NCBI GenBank assembly: GCA_013398015.1
Contig: VZRR01009899.1
Location: forward strand, 202,684 to 266,683
Direction: 5' to 3'
Source: Oreocharis arfaki
Lineage: Eukaryota; Chordata; Aves; Passeriformes; Paramythiidae
DNA: 64,000 nt
Positions 50,967 to 63,360 of the stretch are shown one piece after another (the stretch's first letter is position 1; every line of letters begins with the position of its first letter). The notes below the pieces were generated by a model that worked only from the letters and a program-made list of their open reading frames with translations, was not told the DNA's origin and did not search any database. Made by a program: the position numbers and the translations under genes.

Positions 50967-53280
50967 ACAAGAAGTACAAGAGCAAGACCTCGGGGACTAA
51001 AGAGCCAATTTACTTAAACCCAAATTATAACATTTTTTAACCTTTAGATTAAACCAAATTCCCACCAGAGTTCAGCTCTCGCTCCATTACATTTCTCACC
51101 CAGCATTTGGATTTTTTTGTTTATCGTATTACTATTGCTTTTGGCCAGCATTCGCTTTATTATATAACATTAACCTGGGAAAAACTAATGGGCACCATCA
51201 AATAGCTGTTAACATAAAACACTTGCAAACAAGTACCATTAGTGGGCCAGCAGACAGCACAGGAACTCATTTATGTTGCGTCTGTTAATGTTGAATAAAC
51301 ACAGATTTACAATTTTTAAATGGCAAATGATGCCTCAGACTGGGCAGACATTAATTTGCAGGTTTTTCACAGACTTTACAGGTTCAGCAATCGGGTGCCA
51401 CCCACTGAACCCCCCAGCTATGGATAAGCCAGCTAAGAGGTGCTAGAGCCTGCAGTGACACACAATTTCACCCACCAGCCTCTAACAAGGCCAGCTTTTT
51501 CACCTGGGGCATTAGACTCCCTTTTTTATGGGGAAAAAAAAAAATCTTCAAAGCATCAGGAGCAGAAGTTCTCACCTCTCACTCTGCGGCTCTAGCACAG
51601 ATCAACAGGTTCCCACTTCTGGTGGTGCTCAGAGCAGAGGTGGCTGCTGGCTTTGAGAAGCCTGTGGTTCCCATAGATGTGGGAAACACTAGCTCTGACA
51701 TGGGAAATCTCCTCAGCACTGAGGGCAGCACAAGAAGCTGGAGAGCCCTTTCAGCAATTCCTGCCCTCTCCAGAGGATGCTCCTCATCAGCAACAGCCTC
51801 CAACACACCCCTCACCCTTGCTGCGGTCAGCAAAGCCTCTGTGGGACAGCTCTGCTGGTTTTATCAAAAGCTCTTATAGGATTAGCACACCTTTTCTTGC
51901 TTATTAACCAAAACCAGGGTGGGGTGGTGCTATTCAATCACCTCCATCGCTGCAAACACAACAGGCAAAGCTCTCACAGCACACTGTGAGTGTTCGAGAG
52001 AAAGGCAGGCCCTGAGCACCCTGAAAACCATCTCCCTTCTCACACACAACTGACCAGGGCAGCAGGGAACTAAAGAAATACACTGGATGCTGCTGCTGCC
52101 TGATGGTCATCTGAACCTGCAGCCAGAAATTAATTATTTTTTTCCTTTTTTATAAGTATTTCTATACATCAAGCAACATACAAAGAACACGGCAGAATCA
52201 CAGGGCTGGAAGGAGAAACAGCAGAAGTGCTGGCACTGAAGGCTGCAACACAAAGTGAAACTAGATGTGGCATGCAACACCTATTCCCATAACATTTTAG
52301 CTGTGGATGGGGAGACTCGTGCTGGGAAAAAGAGTGGTTTGTCGTTCCCCCGAGCTAATCTCCAACATGATCTGGAAAGCACACAGGGGAGGAAAAAAAC
52401 CTCTTCCTCCCATTGCTTTGGGATTTTGTAACCAACACTAAAAAAAAAAAAAAAACGGAACCGGAGAAAAAAAACCAAACAAGTGCAAACTTTGCAGAAG
52501 GGAAAAAAAAAAAAAGGAAGAGAAAAGTAGGTATTTCTCAAGGAAACATCGAAGCATTTCTTGTAGCCTCTGCCCGAAGTACAGGAGAAATAACATTCTG
52601 TTGACACTAGGTCTGGGATGACACCTTGAGACTCCTGTTACAGCATGTACTTACACCCAGGAGATGAAACACCCCCAGTTTTGACTGCAGGCAGCAAAAA
52701 AGCAGCAGCACACTTTGCCAAAGCCCAAAATCACCCCCTGGCCCAAACCCACCACTGAGTGAGCAGTACCTGAGATCACAACTCCACATGCAGCTTCACC
52801 TGGAGCAGGGCACAAAACATATTCCATGGTGTCCTACAGGACAAACAGCACAAGCTGTGGAAGAGAGAAACCTTCCTTCTGCCCAGCACAGAGCCGACCC
52901 TCCAGTTCCTTAATCAACTTGCAAACAAGTGTGAAACAGAGAGGCCGATTTACAGGGAAGGGGCACAGCCGAGCAGGTCCCCGCACAGCTGTGTGGAGGT
53001 GAAGCTCAGGAGATGCACAATCACCCTCAAAATCTTTCTTTTCTCTTTGTAGTGAGCGACCTTCACCCCTGTATCTCCCACCAGCCCCGTGTCCCGTCCC
53101 CTGTCAGGCCATCTGACACAGTGAACACACCTGTGACCTTCTGAAGGTCTGAATCCTGATGCAATCACAGAAAGAAATCACCTAGACACCGCGGGTACTT
53201 GAAAGGCTGTAGAGGACAACGTTAGTGGGGCTCAGTCCCAGTTTGTTAGTACATAATTACAAAAGCAGATGTCCCGCTCT
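50967..53280. other. Non-coding stretch, no gene recognised
   Basis: AT-rich until about 51350, probably continuing the neighbouring candidate element, then mixed. A-runs lie near 51533-51544, 52440-52455 and 52503-52515. A weak CR1-like patch near 52195-52215 is not called. Frames at 51579-51907 on both strands are shadows. Confidence 0.6.
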
Positions 53281-53917
53281 TCTATATTGCTTTTTGCCTT
53301 TTTTTTTTCTTGAAAAAAATTGTACCTCAGTTACCTGCCTTTCTTCACTCGAACATTCAGGAAGCCAGTAATGATAGAATTCTAGTCTGAATTTTACTTT
53401 TCCTCAGATGGTGTTGCATGTCTCAAAAGAGTTTTTTAAAGGTATTATATAATTTTTTAATAATCACCAAGATCAGTGTAGCTCTAATACTGGAAAAATA
53501 TCCTAAAAACTGATATAGCATCAAGGGCTAAGAGACACGAGAGTGACTGATGGGTAGTCCTGATAATTCTGTATATCAGGGAGTGGAATGAGAGATGGAT
53601 AGATAACATAATGTTGTTATATAGCCACAAAAACAAGCCCATAAAGATATTCCCAGAAATTAAAGCCCAGGCTGTCTCACCATGATTCTTTGCTGTGACA
53701 TAAATGATACCCCTGGAAGAATGCAAACCCCAAGGACACACTGAAATACAAAAAGGAGAGAAAAATCTTTATTTTAAAGAACCCAAACTACTTTCCACTT
53801 CTAAATGTTAGGGACTAAAGACTTTGACAGAGTGAAGATTGCCCTGTATCTGCTTTCTCCGCCTCTGGATGGATCCCAGGAGGAGCAGCCAGCACTGAGT
53901 CCATCCCCTGCCAAAGA
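53281..53917. other. AT-rich non-coding stretch
   Basis: AT-rich between 53280 and 53640 with T- and A-runs near 53301 and 53313. No open frame of note; the 85-codon minus frame at 53484-53741 has no known features. Confidence 0.6.
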
Positions 53918-53960
53918 GGGCTCTGCTCTCACACCAGTTTTACACCAGTTTAGCTCCTGT
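53918..53960. repeat. Palindromic MITE-like fragment
   Basis: GGGCTCTGCTCTCACACCAG then TTTTACACCAGTTTAGCTCC. This is a close match to the remembered CTGCTCTCACTTACACCAGT, TTACACCAGTGTAACTCC arm. Only one arm is visible, and it lies inside two opposing non-protein-like open frames. Confidence 0.6.
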
Positions 53961-56199
53961 GCTCTGGGACTGTTCGTTCCATGGTCTAAGAGGAAAAAAC
54001 CCTTCAAGCCAGTGCTGTCTGTGAGGCTCCTGCAGCTGACAGAAGGTACAGGCTGGGGAAAAGGTCTGTCTGCTCCTGCTCCTCTCATGGTCGAGGAAAA
54101 GGTATCTTGGAGAAGAAAAGGATAAGAAGCTCCAAGAACGAGAGAGTTTGGCGGAAAACCCCTCCAGTAAAACATACTTTCTCCTGCTAGCCTCCCGCAG
54201 AATATGTCTTCAAGCTATTGGCAGATTTGGACACACATAAAATATCTTTTGCTAATACATTTTCACATTAGGTTGGTCCAGATAATTCCTGAAATTAAGC
54301 ACCTTCTTCCAACTTAATGTGTATCAGCCATGTACTTCTATTAACTCAGTCCAGTGTCAAAATACAGCAGTAGAGGTTAATATCTAGACGTAGCTGTTTT
54401 TCTAGCCATTCATATCACTTTTATTTCCTTTCCTTTTTTGTTCTTTCCTTAACCTCTTTTTTACTGCTGCTAAATTCCTTGCTTTCATTTTTGCAGGAGT
54501 TCAGCCTTCCAGCCCACTCTCCGATGCTGTTAGACATCAGCTCAGGCTCAGACTTATGACTTCTGATATGTCACTCCTCAGGCAGGAAGCCTAAAGCAAC
54601 ACTGCTCCCTCCAGCCCTCGCAGGCTTCAGCTGGATCCTCACCGACCCACAGAGCACAGCTATTTCTGCAGCAGGAACACAGAGGGAATATGTGGACCTG
54701 AAGAGTAAGCCCAGCACCTTAACTTACACAGAGCCTCTAAAATGGGGGACTAAGCAGGAGGTCAAGATGCATAGAGGTGATCTAGCCATGTTAGCTTGCT
54801 GAGATCATGCATAAATATATTTTTATACGTATTTTTATATAACTGGTATAGCAATGGGGAAGGAGAGGAAAGCAGGAGAGCAGCATATTCAGGGCCTGTT
54901 TAGTATTTGAAAAGCACCAATCATCTCTTAAAACAGATGTCCTGAGTTATTCCTGTGCAGAAAGGTGCCAGCAGAGCTGATTTGTTTGCCTACTCCTGCT
55001 CAGGAGTCTGACAGCAATCCATCAGACACATCCCATCTCCCAGTGCTCTTCCCCTCACCATCCCTGCCTACTCTCTGGTCACTTCCACCTTATTTCCAGT
55101 GCCACCTTTGCTGCTGACAGTGAGGTACAGATCTTCTTTCTAGGAAGGTTGGCAGGAAGGCTCTGATGGTTACTGGCTGTAATATGAACAAGGTGCATAA
55201 ACAAAATGGGTAAAAAGACAGCAGATGTTTTCTCATTCTCTCTGCTCTGTGGCACTGGGAAGTGCAACATACAAAAAGGAAATACAGTCATTGGAATGAA
55301 TAAACCTCTTTTTTCTCCAGTTTCTTCGCCTTTTTTTTAACCTTCCCATGATGGTTTCTGCATTTCGTTGTCTCACTCATGCTGCATAAGTAGTACTGAG
55401 AGCTGATGAGGTCTAAATTCTGTTTAAAACCCCAGAAAGGGCTTTTAAGGTTATATCTGAGTCCTCAGACCAGTTAGAACTGGAAGAAGAAATGTCTGTG
55501 ATTTAGTGTCTAATAAACAAACCACCAAGGTCAAGATGGCATCTTCTCCTGTATCCATAACTACTTCCCTCAACATTTTGAGCTGTTGCATGTATCAGCA
55601 GTACACCCTCCAGTGCCCAGCTATGTTTAATTTCCCCTCTGTAAATGACTTCCCAATGAGAAGTGGGTGAGAATTATTACATTGTAAAATAGATTTTTAA
55701 AAGATGAGCCATGCCAAGTGTAAAACAGTTATTGTGTGAGGAGCAAACATAGTGGAGGTTTATCCTGTGAATTCTGGGTTTGCACACAGCCAAGAGGCTG
55801 AGGGACAAGTGATTTTAGCAGCCTGGTTTAGAAAATGAGCCTGGAGATTGTGATGATCACCTCACCTGTAAAAACCAGGGCTCTTAGATGTATTTCAAAT
55901 CGGAAATGCTTCACTCTCCCAAAAATAAGTGTATGTTGCTCCCCCCTGGACCTGGGTCAAACTATTCCTGTTTCTTTAAAGGATGATCCCTTCCAAGGGC
56001 CATCCAGCCATGCTGGGCTCAACCTTCAGCTTTCCACAGCAGAGCTGGGTGCTGTTGCCATGTCCTGCCCAGCGGTCTGATCCGAAAGCCGGTCCAGGTC
56101 TGACCCATTTTGGGAACCTGGAGTGCATGGTACTGCTTCCCACAGCAGATCCAAACACTGTAGGACCTTGGCTTCTAACATTTCTCCCTATTTACAAAA
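53961..56199. other. Non-coding stretch, no gene recognised
   Basis: AT-rich from about 54180 to 54480, then mixed. ATATATTTTTATACGTATTT near 54816 is notably AT-rich. No gene recognised. Confidence 0.6.
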
Positions 56200-57130
56200 C
56201 ATTATATCTAAAACCGTTACGCTGGTAACAAAATTGCAATCAGAAGCCCGGAAATTGCTAAATAAAGCCCATTTTACTGCTTAACTTCAAGGAAAACCGT
56301 AAAATTATCAGTCCTCTCTTTCCTCGATGTATTTTCCTCGCAGTTTGTGATGCTCTGTGGGGTATTTCGCTATGTGAACTCCGTGACGGTTTGGCTCCAA
56401 ATTATCTGAACATAAAACTGAGCTTATGGAGCCTCACTCAGAGGTTGTGCGGACCCTTTTTATTGGCAAGGACTTTAAAAGAGCCTTAATAAACCTTATA
56501 GGCTTGAGGGACTTTCTGGTTGCTGGCTCCTGCCAGCCACACCGCTCAGGTCCCTCTCGGAGCGCCCGCGCGGAAAGCGGGCTGGAACCACAATCCAGGG
56601 ATTTTATAGGGCTGGATTACCTGCCGGCGTTGCCTTCTTCCTTCCCTGCGAATCTCAGAGCTGTTTTCTTTGAAAGCAAGCAGGTGATGCTGCAAGGATA
56701 CTCATAGCTTAATGCAGCTTGATCACCCAAGATTATGGACATGGCCAAAAATAATACGGTCGGCTAAAACAGGGCCAGGGGGGCCATTCGCTGGTAGGGG
56801 CAAAGGGCTGATGTGATTAAAGCTGAAGCACGTTCACCCATGCGCAAGCTATGGAGTCCTGACTCCGTGGATTTTCCTTAAAGCATCCATTTCTCCTCAG
56901 GATTTTATTACTGCCTCCAATGATGCTGTAATTGCACGTGTAGGGCAGCGAGCCTCAAGTTTAATCTGCATTTCTCAGGGTCTAAGCTCTGTGCGGGCTG
57001 CCCGTGTTTGCACAGAGCTCAGCACAACAGGCATCCACTCCTGGCTGCATTCTGTGGTTGCTGTTTTAATTCAAGTCATAATAAATAATAATGTCAGGTC
57101 GGAAATAAATCTTCTGTGTTTGCTCCATAC
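56200..57130. promoter_or_regulatory. Candidate conserved non-coding block, CpG-retaining
   Basis: Repeat-free, with CpGs kept in AT-rich context (for example 56219, 56299, 56323, 56339, 56368). There is a denser CpG cluster at 56557-56580, an E-box CACGTG at 56935-56940 beside TAATTG, and ATAATAAATAATAATG near 57079. Open frames are short. Enhancer function is inference. Confidence 0.4.
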
Positions 57131-58385
57131 TGATCCCTCGGCTTGGTGCTTGGTAGAAGCCCCAGCTGGGAAGGTTTGCTGCATCCCATCCTGGTTCTGA
57201 CTCTGTACCAGCTCTTCTGGCTCAGTCTCAGCTCAGTTTTCACTCAAGTCATTGGTACAGTACAGATAATTTTACCTTTTTTTCTCATTCTGAGGCTGGT
57301 CGGTGATATGAAAGACATTGCACAGATTTATTCATTCTGATCTGCATCATCTGGAGTGACCTAGAGCATCCTTTCTTCATTTCTCAGTTACCTTGGCTTT
57401 ATCAGGAAGCACAAACTCCTGGACAGTAATTATTCAGGCAGAGCACAGCTGCTTTATAGCATTTTCACAGGCAGCCAGTGACTACTGAACTATTGCTTTC
57501 TATATGAACTGAAAGAATCAGGACCAATATCTCATGCTGTTTATATTTTACAATTAAGAAGTCTTCATTATTGCTGTAAATCATCATTATCATGGCGCAG
57601 TAACAATGAAACAGCAAAAGCATAAAGCAGTGCAGTTAGCTCAGATACAGCTGATACCACTTTGCTTTTCAGTGTTGTATATTCTTAGACCAATGCTCCA
57701 TGCCAGTCCCTGTAGCCAAAAATACATCAAGAGCCTAAAAAAAGTAAAATAGAAACATCACTTCAAAATTATTTCAAACAACATATTTCCTTCTTTTTTC
57801 CTTCATACAGAGCCACAAAGAGAGTGGGAAAGATTAAAACTCACCAAAAGCATTGCTTAATTCCTCACCAAGGTGCAAGTAAATAAAACGTGCCACGGTA
57901 AGTTCAAATCGCTAAGAGTTTTCAAGAGGGGAAGGTTAATCATTTCTGTCAAACGCTGGAAATGTTAAATGGTTTTTAAATCAAAAATATAGGCACCACC
58001 AGTGACTCAAGCTGTGCTTTAGACATGTTTGGGGTGATTTTTTTCCAGCAGTCGGTGCTTGTCTCTCACATACCTTCTGTTTGTCTGAGATGAAATCGGG
58101 AGGCAATAAATGGAGCACTTATTGGAGGCACCAGGTACTTTCAGCGGCAGAGCTATTTGTTCAGAAAGTACAAATTCAGACTATTTCGAGAACCACAGCC
58201 CTTGGAATGGAAAACCAGGGGTGCTGGACCCTTCCCACACCCCTCAAGTGCCCACCGCAGCCCTCAGAGGTCCTCCGCCCACGGGAGAGATGGGGCACGG
58301 TGGGAAACAAGGATTCTGAGTCACCGCAGTCCCCCCACCAGCAGCGTTCGTATTTCATCCTAATGGCTAAAATGACTCTTAAATG
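57131..58385. other. Non-coding stretch, no gene recognised
   Basis: AT-rich between 57480 and 58080. A patch at 57517-57540 (AGAATCAGGACCAAT) weakly resembles the end of the palindromic repeat family. Plus-strand frames at 58081-58386 are open in three registers with an opposing minus frame, so none is credible. Confidence 0.55.
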
Positions 58386-58602
58386 AGGCCAGATTATAGG
58401 CCAACCTAATTCACTTAGGCTGATGTAAATCCAGGTATCTGTTACAGCATCTCGTGTTGGGGCTCACCGCAGAGCAAAAGCTGCTGATAACCCCCCGGCC
58501 CCAAGGACGAAGGGAAGCAGATCCCTCCCAGCCAGACCCAGTCCAAGGCCCGTTGAAGTCGGTACAAGCTCCTTCAGCTCCAGTGGGTTTGGGATAAGGC
58601 CC
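58386..58602. repeat. Decayed palindromic MITE-like element, split
   Basis: The left part has GGCTGATGTAAATCCAGGTA (58418-58437). The right part has GGCCCGTTGAAGTCGGTACA (58547-58566), then CAGTGGGTTTGGGATAAGGC and CC. These match the family modules CTGGTGTAAATCC, CCCATTGAAGTCAATGG and CAGTGGGTTTGGATCAGGCC. About 100 bases between them are unlike the family and may be an insertion or extreme decay. Confidence 0.6.
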
Positions 58603-59329
58603 ACAGTGAGCTCTGAGCCAGCTCTGCTGCCAAAACGCAAAATCCTTTTCCATTGGCTTTGCCAGTTTGGTGTTAATACATGTGTGAAGGAGCTTGGGGC
58701 AGGGGGGGAAGTTTTTGAGGGTTTGTTTTTTTTTTAAACTGAGGAATGATTTCACCCCTGCCAGCATGTGGACTTTGTGCAAAAGAACAGGAGAAGAGGC
58801 GGGAGATCTTTTTCCTGAAGCCATCAGCTCCCTGCTGCAGCATCCCAGATGTGTCCATCGCAGAGACCCCTGGGTCCCTAAGGCTGGGTTAGTCCCCTCT
58901 CTCTGCTGCAGAAGGACAAATCTGGACTCATGAGTGGGCATTAGTACAGAGCCCTTCTCACCACACCCAGCTGAAACAAAAGGAGGCCCGATAAAACATG
59001 GGATGTGGGAGAAAAATATCCCTCGGACCCAGGTGAGCCTCCCATCCCAGTACAGCAGGACCTGCTGCAAGCTGGTATCATTTCTATCCCATTTTCCCTA
59101 ATAAACAACACTGCCCTGAGGCATCCTCCAGCTTCCTCTGCCACTCAGCTCTTTCCTCACTGCCTAGTTTTATGTTGCACATGTCCCACACGAGATGCTG
59201 TTGCCCCTTTGGCTTTCCAGGGGAAGGGCTCTGCCTTCCTGTGGCTTTCAGAGCATGTAGCCCGGCCGGTCTCAGAATTAGACTGGGGCTTTTCCAGGCT
59301 GCCTCACTATAAACAGTTTCAGTAGGGCA
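58603..59329. other. Non-coding stretch, no gene recognised
   Basis: The longest open frame of the window (58411-59070 minus, 219 codons) spans this and the repeat to its left. Part of it reads through the MITE-like remnant, and other frames are open across it, so it is rejected as a gene. Confidence 0.6.
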
Positions 59330-59970
59330 CATGTTATACGGTAAGATCATCCGAAACCAAACATTTTCCCACTGCACACAATAAACATCCATAATAAATT
59401 ACATTATACAGAATATATTTATGGCTAATTTTTTAATTTAAACCACCTGGGAAATTTTTGTTAGGCTGGTTGATATGAAGGTCTCAGTATTCTGGTAATC
59501 TAATGATATCTAATAGACAAAATAGTATGATGTTTCAACAGTCTCAAAGCTTTCATTTTCTGTATCCCTCTCAGAGATCAAACTGGCAGAACTCATATTT
59601 TTTGAAATTTTATACATAATTGGTGATGCAATTGCCAAAAATAACCTATTCATAGAAGTCTTGCTCTTCTGGTTTCTAACTTACTGTAATCACAGAACAG
59701 AGCAGCGCACTGCTTTGCAATGGAATATGGGTTTGGGTCAGGGAGCAAGGGCTACGATTCTGTGGCAGTTTCCATTCTGTGGATTATTTTACAGGCAATT
59801 TAAATTTAGTTTGGAGTTTAAACAGGGCTGAAATGTAGTGCATCCATTCAGACATATAAGCAATTCTTCAGAAAAGAAACAAAGCTGTAACTTGGGTATA
59901 TTTCTTTTCTGAACCAAAATTTTGCTCCATTACAGGATTTTCTAAACAAAAGCTATTGGTGTCAAAGGAG
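59330..59970. promoter_or_regulatory. AT-rich candidate conserved non-coding block
   Basis: Repeat-free, AT-rich, essentially without CpG, and without open frames. It includes TAATTTTTTAATTTAAACC near 59427 and CTAATGATATCTAATAGAC near 59501. Composition-based call. Confidence 0.3.
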
Positions 59971-62889
59971 ACAAGAGTGCTTCTGTCGCATAAATTAAGC
60001 CCAGAACTGTTATCCTTCCACCACAAAACTCTCATGCTCGTCACAAATCAGCCAAGATTTCCGAAAAGACTCAAGATCATCACAGATCTCTCTCTAGTCT
60101 GTACAAATCCCAGCTCAGTCCGTGCTGTGGATCTGCAATGAGCGCTGGCGGCTTGGTAGTTTCTGGACTCGTTTTAAAGTGCAGCCCATAGCTTTAGCTA
60201 CTTCCTTGCCTCCTGTTGTTCCTGGGACTTGGAGGCCATGTGGTACATTTCAGCCTTAACTCTGAATTTCCTTTATTCGGAGATCAAACTCTGACATTCC
60301 CTCAAGGTAGTGGGGGTTATGTCATTGCATATATCCCAGTTTAAAAGATAACGCTTCACTGAAACAGACCACAGCACTAAACCCTGAAATAAAATGAATT
60401 GTATTTCACTTCCCAACTCTTATTGCTGGATTAACTCACATTTCTTTCTCTTTGTTACATATTTAGCACCAAATACAATATTCATTGCAGGCTAGCTTCC
60501 CTCCTCCCACACGTATCCGTGGCTGCCCTTTCTTCCAGCAGCACTGAAGAAGGCAATGCCTCAGCATAGCCTGGAAATGCAAACAAAAGGGCAGGAACAT
60601 AAAGTCAATGAGTGATCAGACAGGGTTGCTTTATACCCTGAGAATTTTGGTTTTTTTATTTAAAATTGCAATGCAAAGAGACAAGGTCCTGGGGGGGACA
60701 ACATCCACTTCTCCTTAGCTTCTCCCTTCTCCCTTCCCTCTCCGGCTGTTTCTCTGCCAGTAAACACCTCCCTCCAGCAGCTCCTGCAGCAAAGGGGTCC
60801 TGGAGGTGCTTCCAGGTGCTTACTGGTCTATATCATGATCTATACTGGTCTTGTCTGGGTGTTAAGAACTGCAGCAGTAACCTGTTGCACCGGAACATGG
60901 CAGGAACCCACTGGAAATCCATCACAGAACAGTGATCAAATCACTGACACCAGACTCTGTTCTCTGTATCCAAACCTCAGCTCCTACACCCTATTCCTCC
61001 TTCCCACCTTTGAAAAACCCATCATGGCCTTTGCCCTCAGAGCCAGGGACAGGGCACTCCCAAGGGTGCCTGTGATCCAGGTAAGCAGCACTAAGGATGG
61101 AAAACACTTTGAGCCAGACGTTGGTTCTGCGTGGTCGGAGCTGAACCTGGGGTTTTTAATGACCATTTCGTTTTTAAGTGCATTCCTGTGATCCCAGCCT
61201 CGAGCTTATGCCTCCATAGGAAACTGCACTGCTTTAACTGGGTGCATAGATTATAAAACCAGGAAGAGTGGTCTGGTCTGCTCCCCCCGTACAACACAGG
61301 CTACAGGAATTCCCTAAATTAATTCCTGTTTGGATTAGCTCGTATCTTTTTAGAAAAACAGCCAACCTTAATTAAGACAAAGGAATTCCACTGATGCTGA
61401 AACCCACCCAGCTCTTAGTAAATACTTTTACTGGTTAAATACCTTCACTACTTAAAATACAAACTGCGTTTCTAATCTGCATTTGTCCAGTTCTACCTCT
61501 GTCTACTGAATAACATGGCACTTGCATCTGCTAGTTTGAAAACCATGTGGGATTAAACCTCTTTCTGCTCTTCGTAAGCCACTTCTTGCCTAACTAAACT
61601 GAAATTATGTAAAACTGATTGTATTAAATTACAGCAAAAGAACACCGACTTGCTCCAAAAATGACAGCAAACCTAGTTAAATTTTAAATAAACAAATATT
61701 ATGAATTCTTGGTTGGAAACCTAAGTGTCTGAACAAGCCCTTCCAAAGCTAAAGTACATTTGTTTAAAAAGTGGTTTACTGCAAAGCAAGGCAATTCTGT
61801 GGACAAGGTTTCATTAGCTGAGATTTATAAAACTACATCTGCTCCCCCACTGCCCTTTCCTCATCCACCCTGGGCTGGAGCAACCACCAACGCTTTCTTT
61901 CTTCCACCACATACCTGTCCTGGCAGAAAATTCATCCCACTTCCTTCTTCAGCAACTCAGACAGCTTTACCGGGGAGCTGTGCACTCCAGGACAGGCAGA
62001 AATACCTTCTCTGCCCAGCCACCTTTACTTCCATGGGAAGGCAATAAAGATTTTACGAGGGATGCTCCCGCCGTGGAAGCACACAATTAGTGCACTTGGG
62101 AAGCATCCCAGGGAACAGCACCCAGGCTGCTGCACACAAACCCTGTGTTCCCTACATGCACCCAGAATGTTTCAGAGCCTTTGGGGGTGCACAGATGTTG
62201 GTGTCAGGACTACAAGCACCCCAGGAGCCTGTGCATACCACAACTGTCTCTAAACTATACTTTGTGCATATATTAATCACAATTACAAATACCAAACGGA
62301 TTGACCTGCTTGTCTCTCTGTATGTGCACATGCAGATATAGGGATTACACACAGAGATAAATACATCTCCGTGGCATAAGCAGAAAAGTGTGTTCTGAAC
62401 ACACACGTATGCACACATCTCCACAAGCACAGCCACATCCACACTTATGTGCACTTAAACAAGTAGGTGAATAGGTGAATATGAACACTAATAGCCATTT
62501 ATGGCAAACAACAATGAAAGCTGTCCCTGGAGCCCGCCTAGGGTACGGCAGCCAAAATGATTGAGTGTGTTCAGGGCACTGCTGCAGCAATGGCACTCAC
62601 TTGGGCCTCCTTTTAGAAATGATTAATATTTAACCGACTTGGTGAACCTGGCTTTGGTTTTAGTTATGATTAGATAACAGGGCGTACAGAGCTGTCCCAC
62701 TAAGGACGTGGGGGGATGTCCGAGCAGCTGCCACTCGTGCTTTGCTAGAAAACACACAGAAAGTGAGAAGGGGAGAGAGGGAGAGATAGGAGACAGTGAA
62801 AAACAAAAAGAAAAACAAAAGTGCTCAGCTCCGTTTGTGTTTGTTTGGAAAGACAAGGGGGAAAAGCAGCCCGAGAGGCCGGTGTAATA
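59971..62889. other. Non-coding stretch, no gene recognised
   Basis: Mixed composition. A CA-rich, imperfect tract lies near 62391-62456 and a purine-rich tract at 62758-62820. AT-rich at 61300-61760. Open frames up to 118 codons (60835-61191) are opposed by minus frames and are not recognised. Confidence 0.6.
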
Positions 62890-63360
62890 AGATGCTGTAG
62901 CTTTCATGAAAGAGGTGAAATAATTTTAAACACAGACACACAATGAGTTTATTTATTTAGAAAGTTGTTAAATAGAGTCTGGGAATTCAAATATTCAATG
63001 TTGACATTGTACAGAGCTGGCGGGGAGCCAGCCCCAGCTCTCCAGAGGGACCCAATGGCCACGGCGCCCAGGCCCTCGCCCCTCCCAGCCCACTAACTAG
63101 GTAAAAGCCATTAGTTATACCCACAAGCAATATCTGAATCCGAGTCAAATAATGTTGCCTCAGCCAGCCAACTTCAAAGGCGTGTAAGTGTGTTTGGCTT
63201 TTTAGCGCTGGAACTGCAGCAATATGTCACACTTTTGAAAGAGTTTTGTAAACAGTTCCTTCCCCTTTGTAGAAACATTTCTTAAGTTTCTTGTACCCCA
63301 TGTAAACAGCGTTAATTAACAAGGGTTACATTTTTCATTTACAAGCAGGGCTGTATTAAT
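62890..63360. promoter_or_regulatory. Candidate conserved element next to a CpG island
   Basis: Repeat-free. Contains CCATTAGTTATACCC near 63108, ATCCGAGTCAAATAATG near 63137, TTTTAGCGCTGG near 63200 and GTTAATTAACAAGGG near 63311. It sits directly left of the CpG-rich end of the window, where promoter-proximal regulatory DNA would be expected if a gene starts there. Confidence 0.4.

Noticed and set aside
52194..52216. Patch resembling the 3-prime end of a CR1 LINE (AATCACAGGGCTGGAAGG)
   Set aside because: Only about 20 bases fit and no element body or terminal microsatellite is present.
58411..59070. 219-codon minus-strand open frame, the longest in the window
   Set aside because: It reads through a MITE-like remnant, is overlapped by other open frames and has no recognisable domain or signal.
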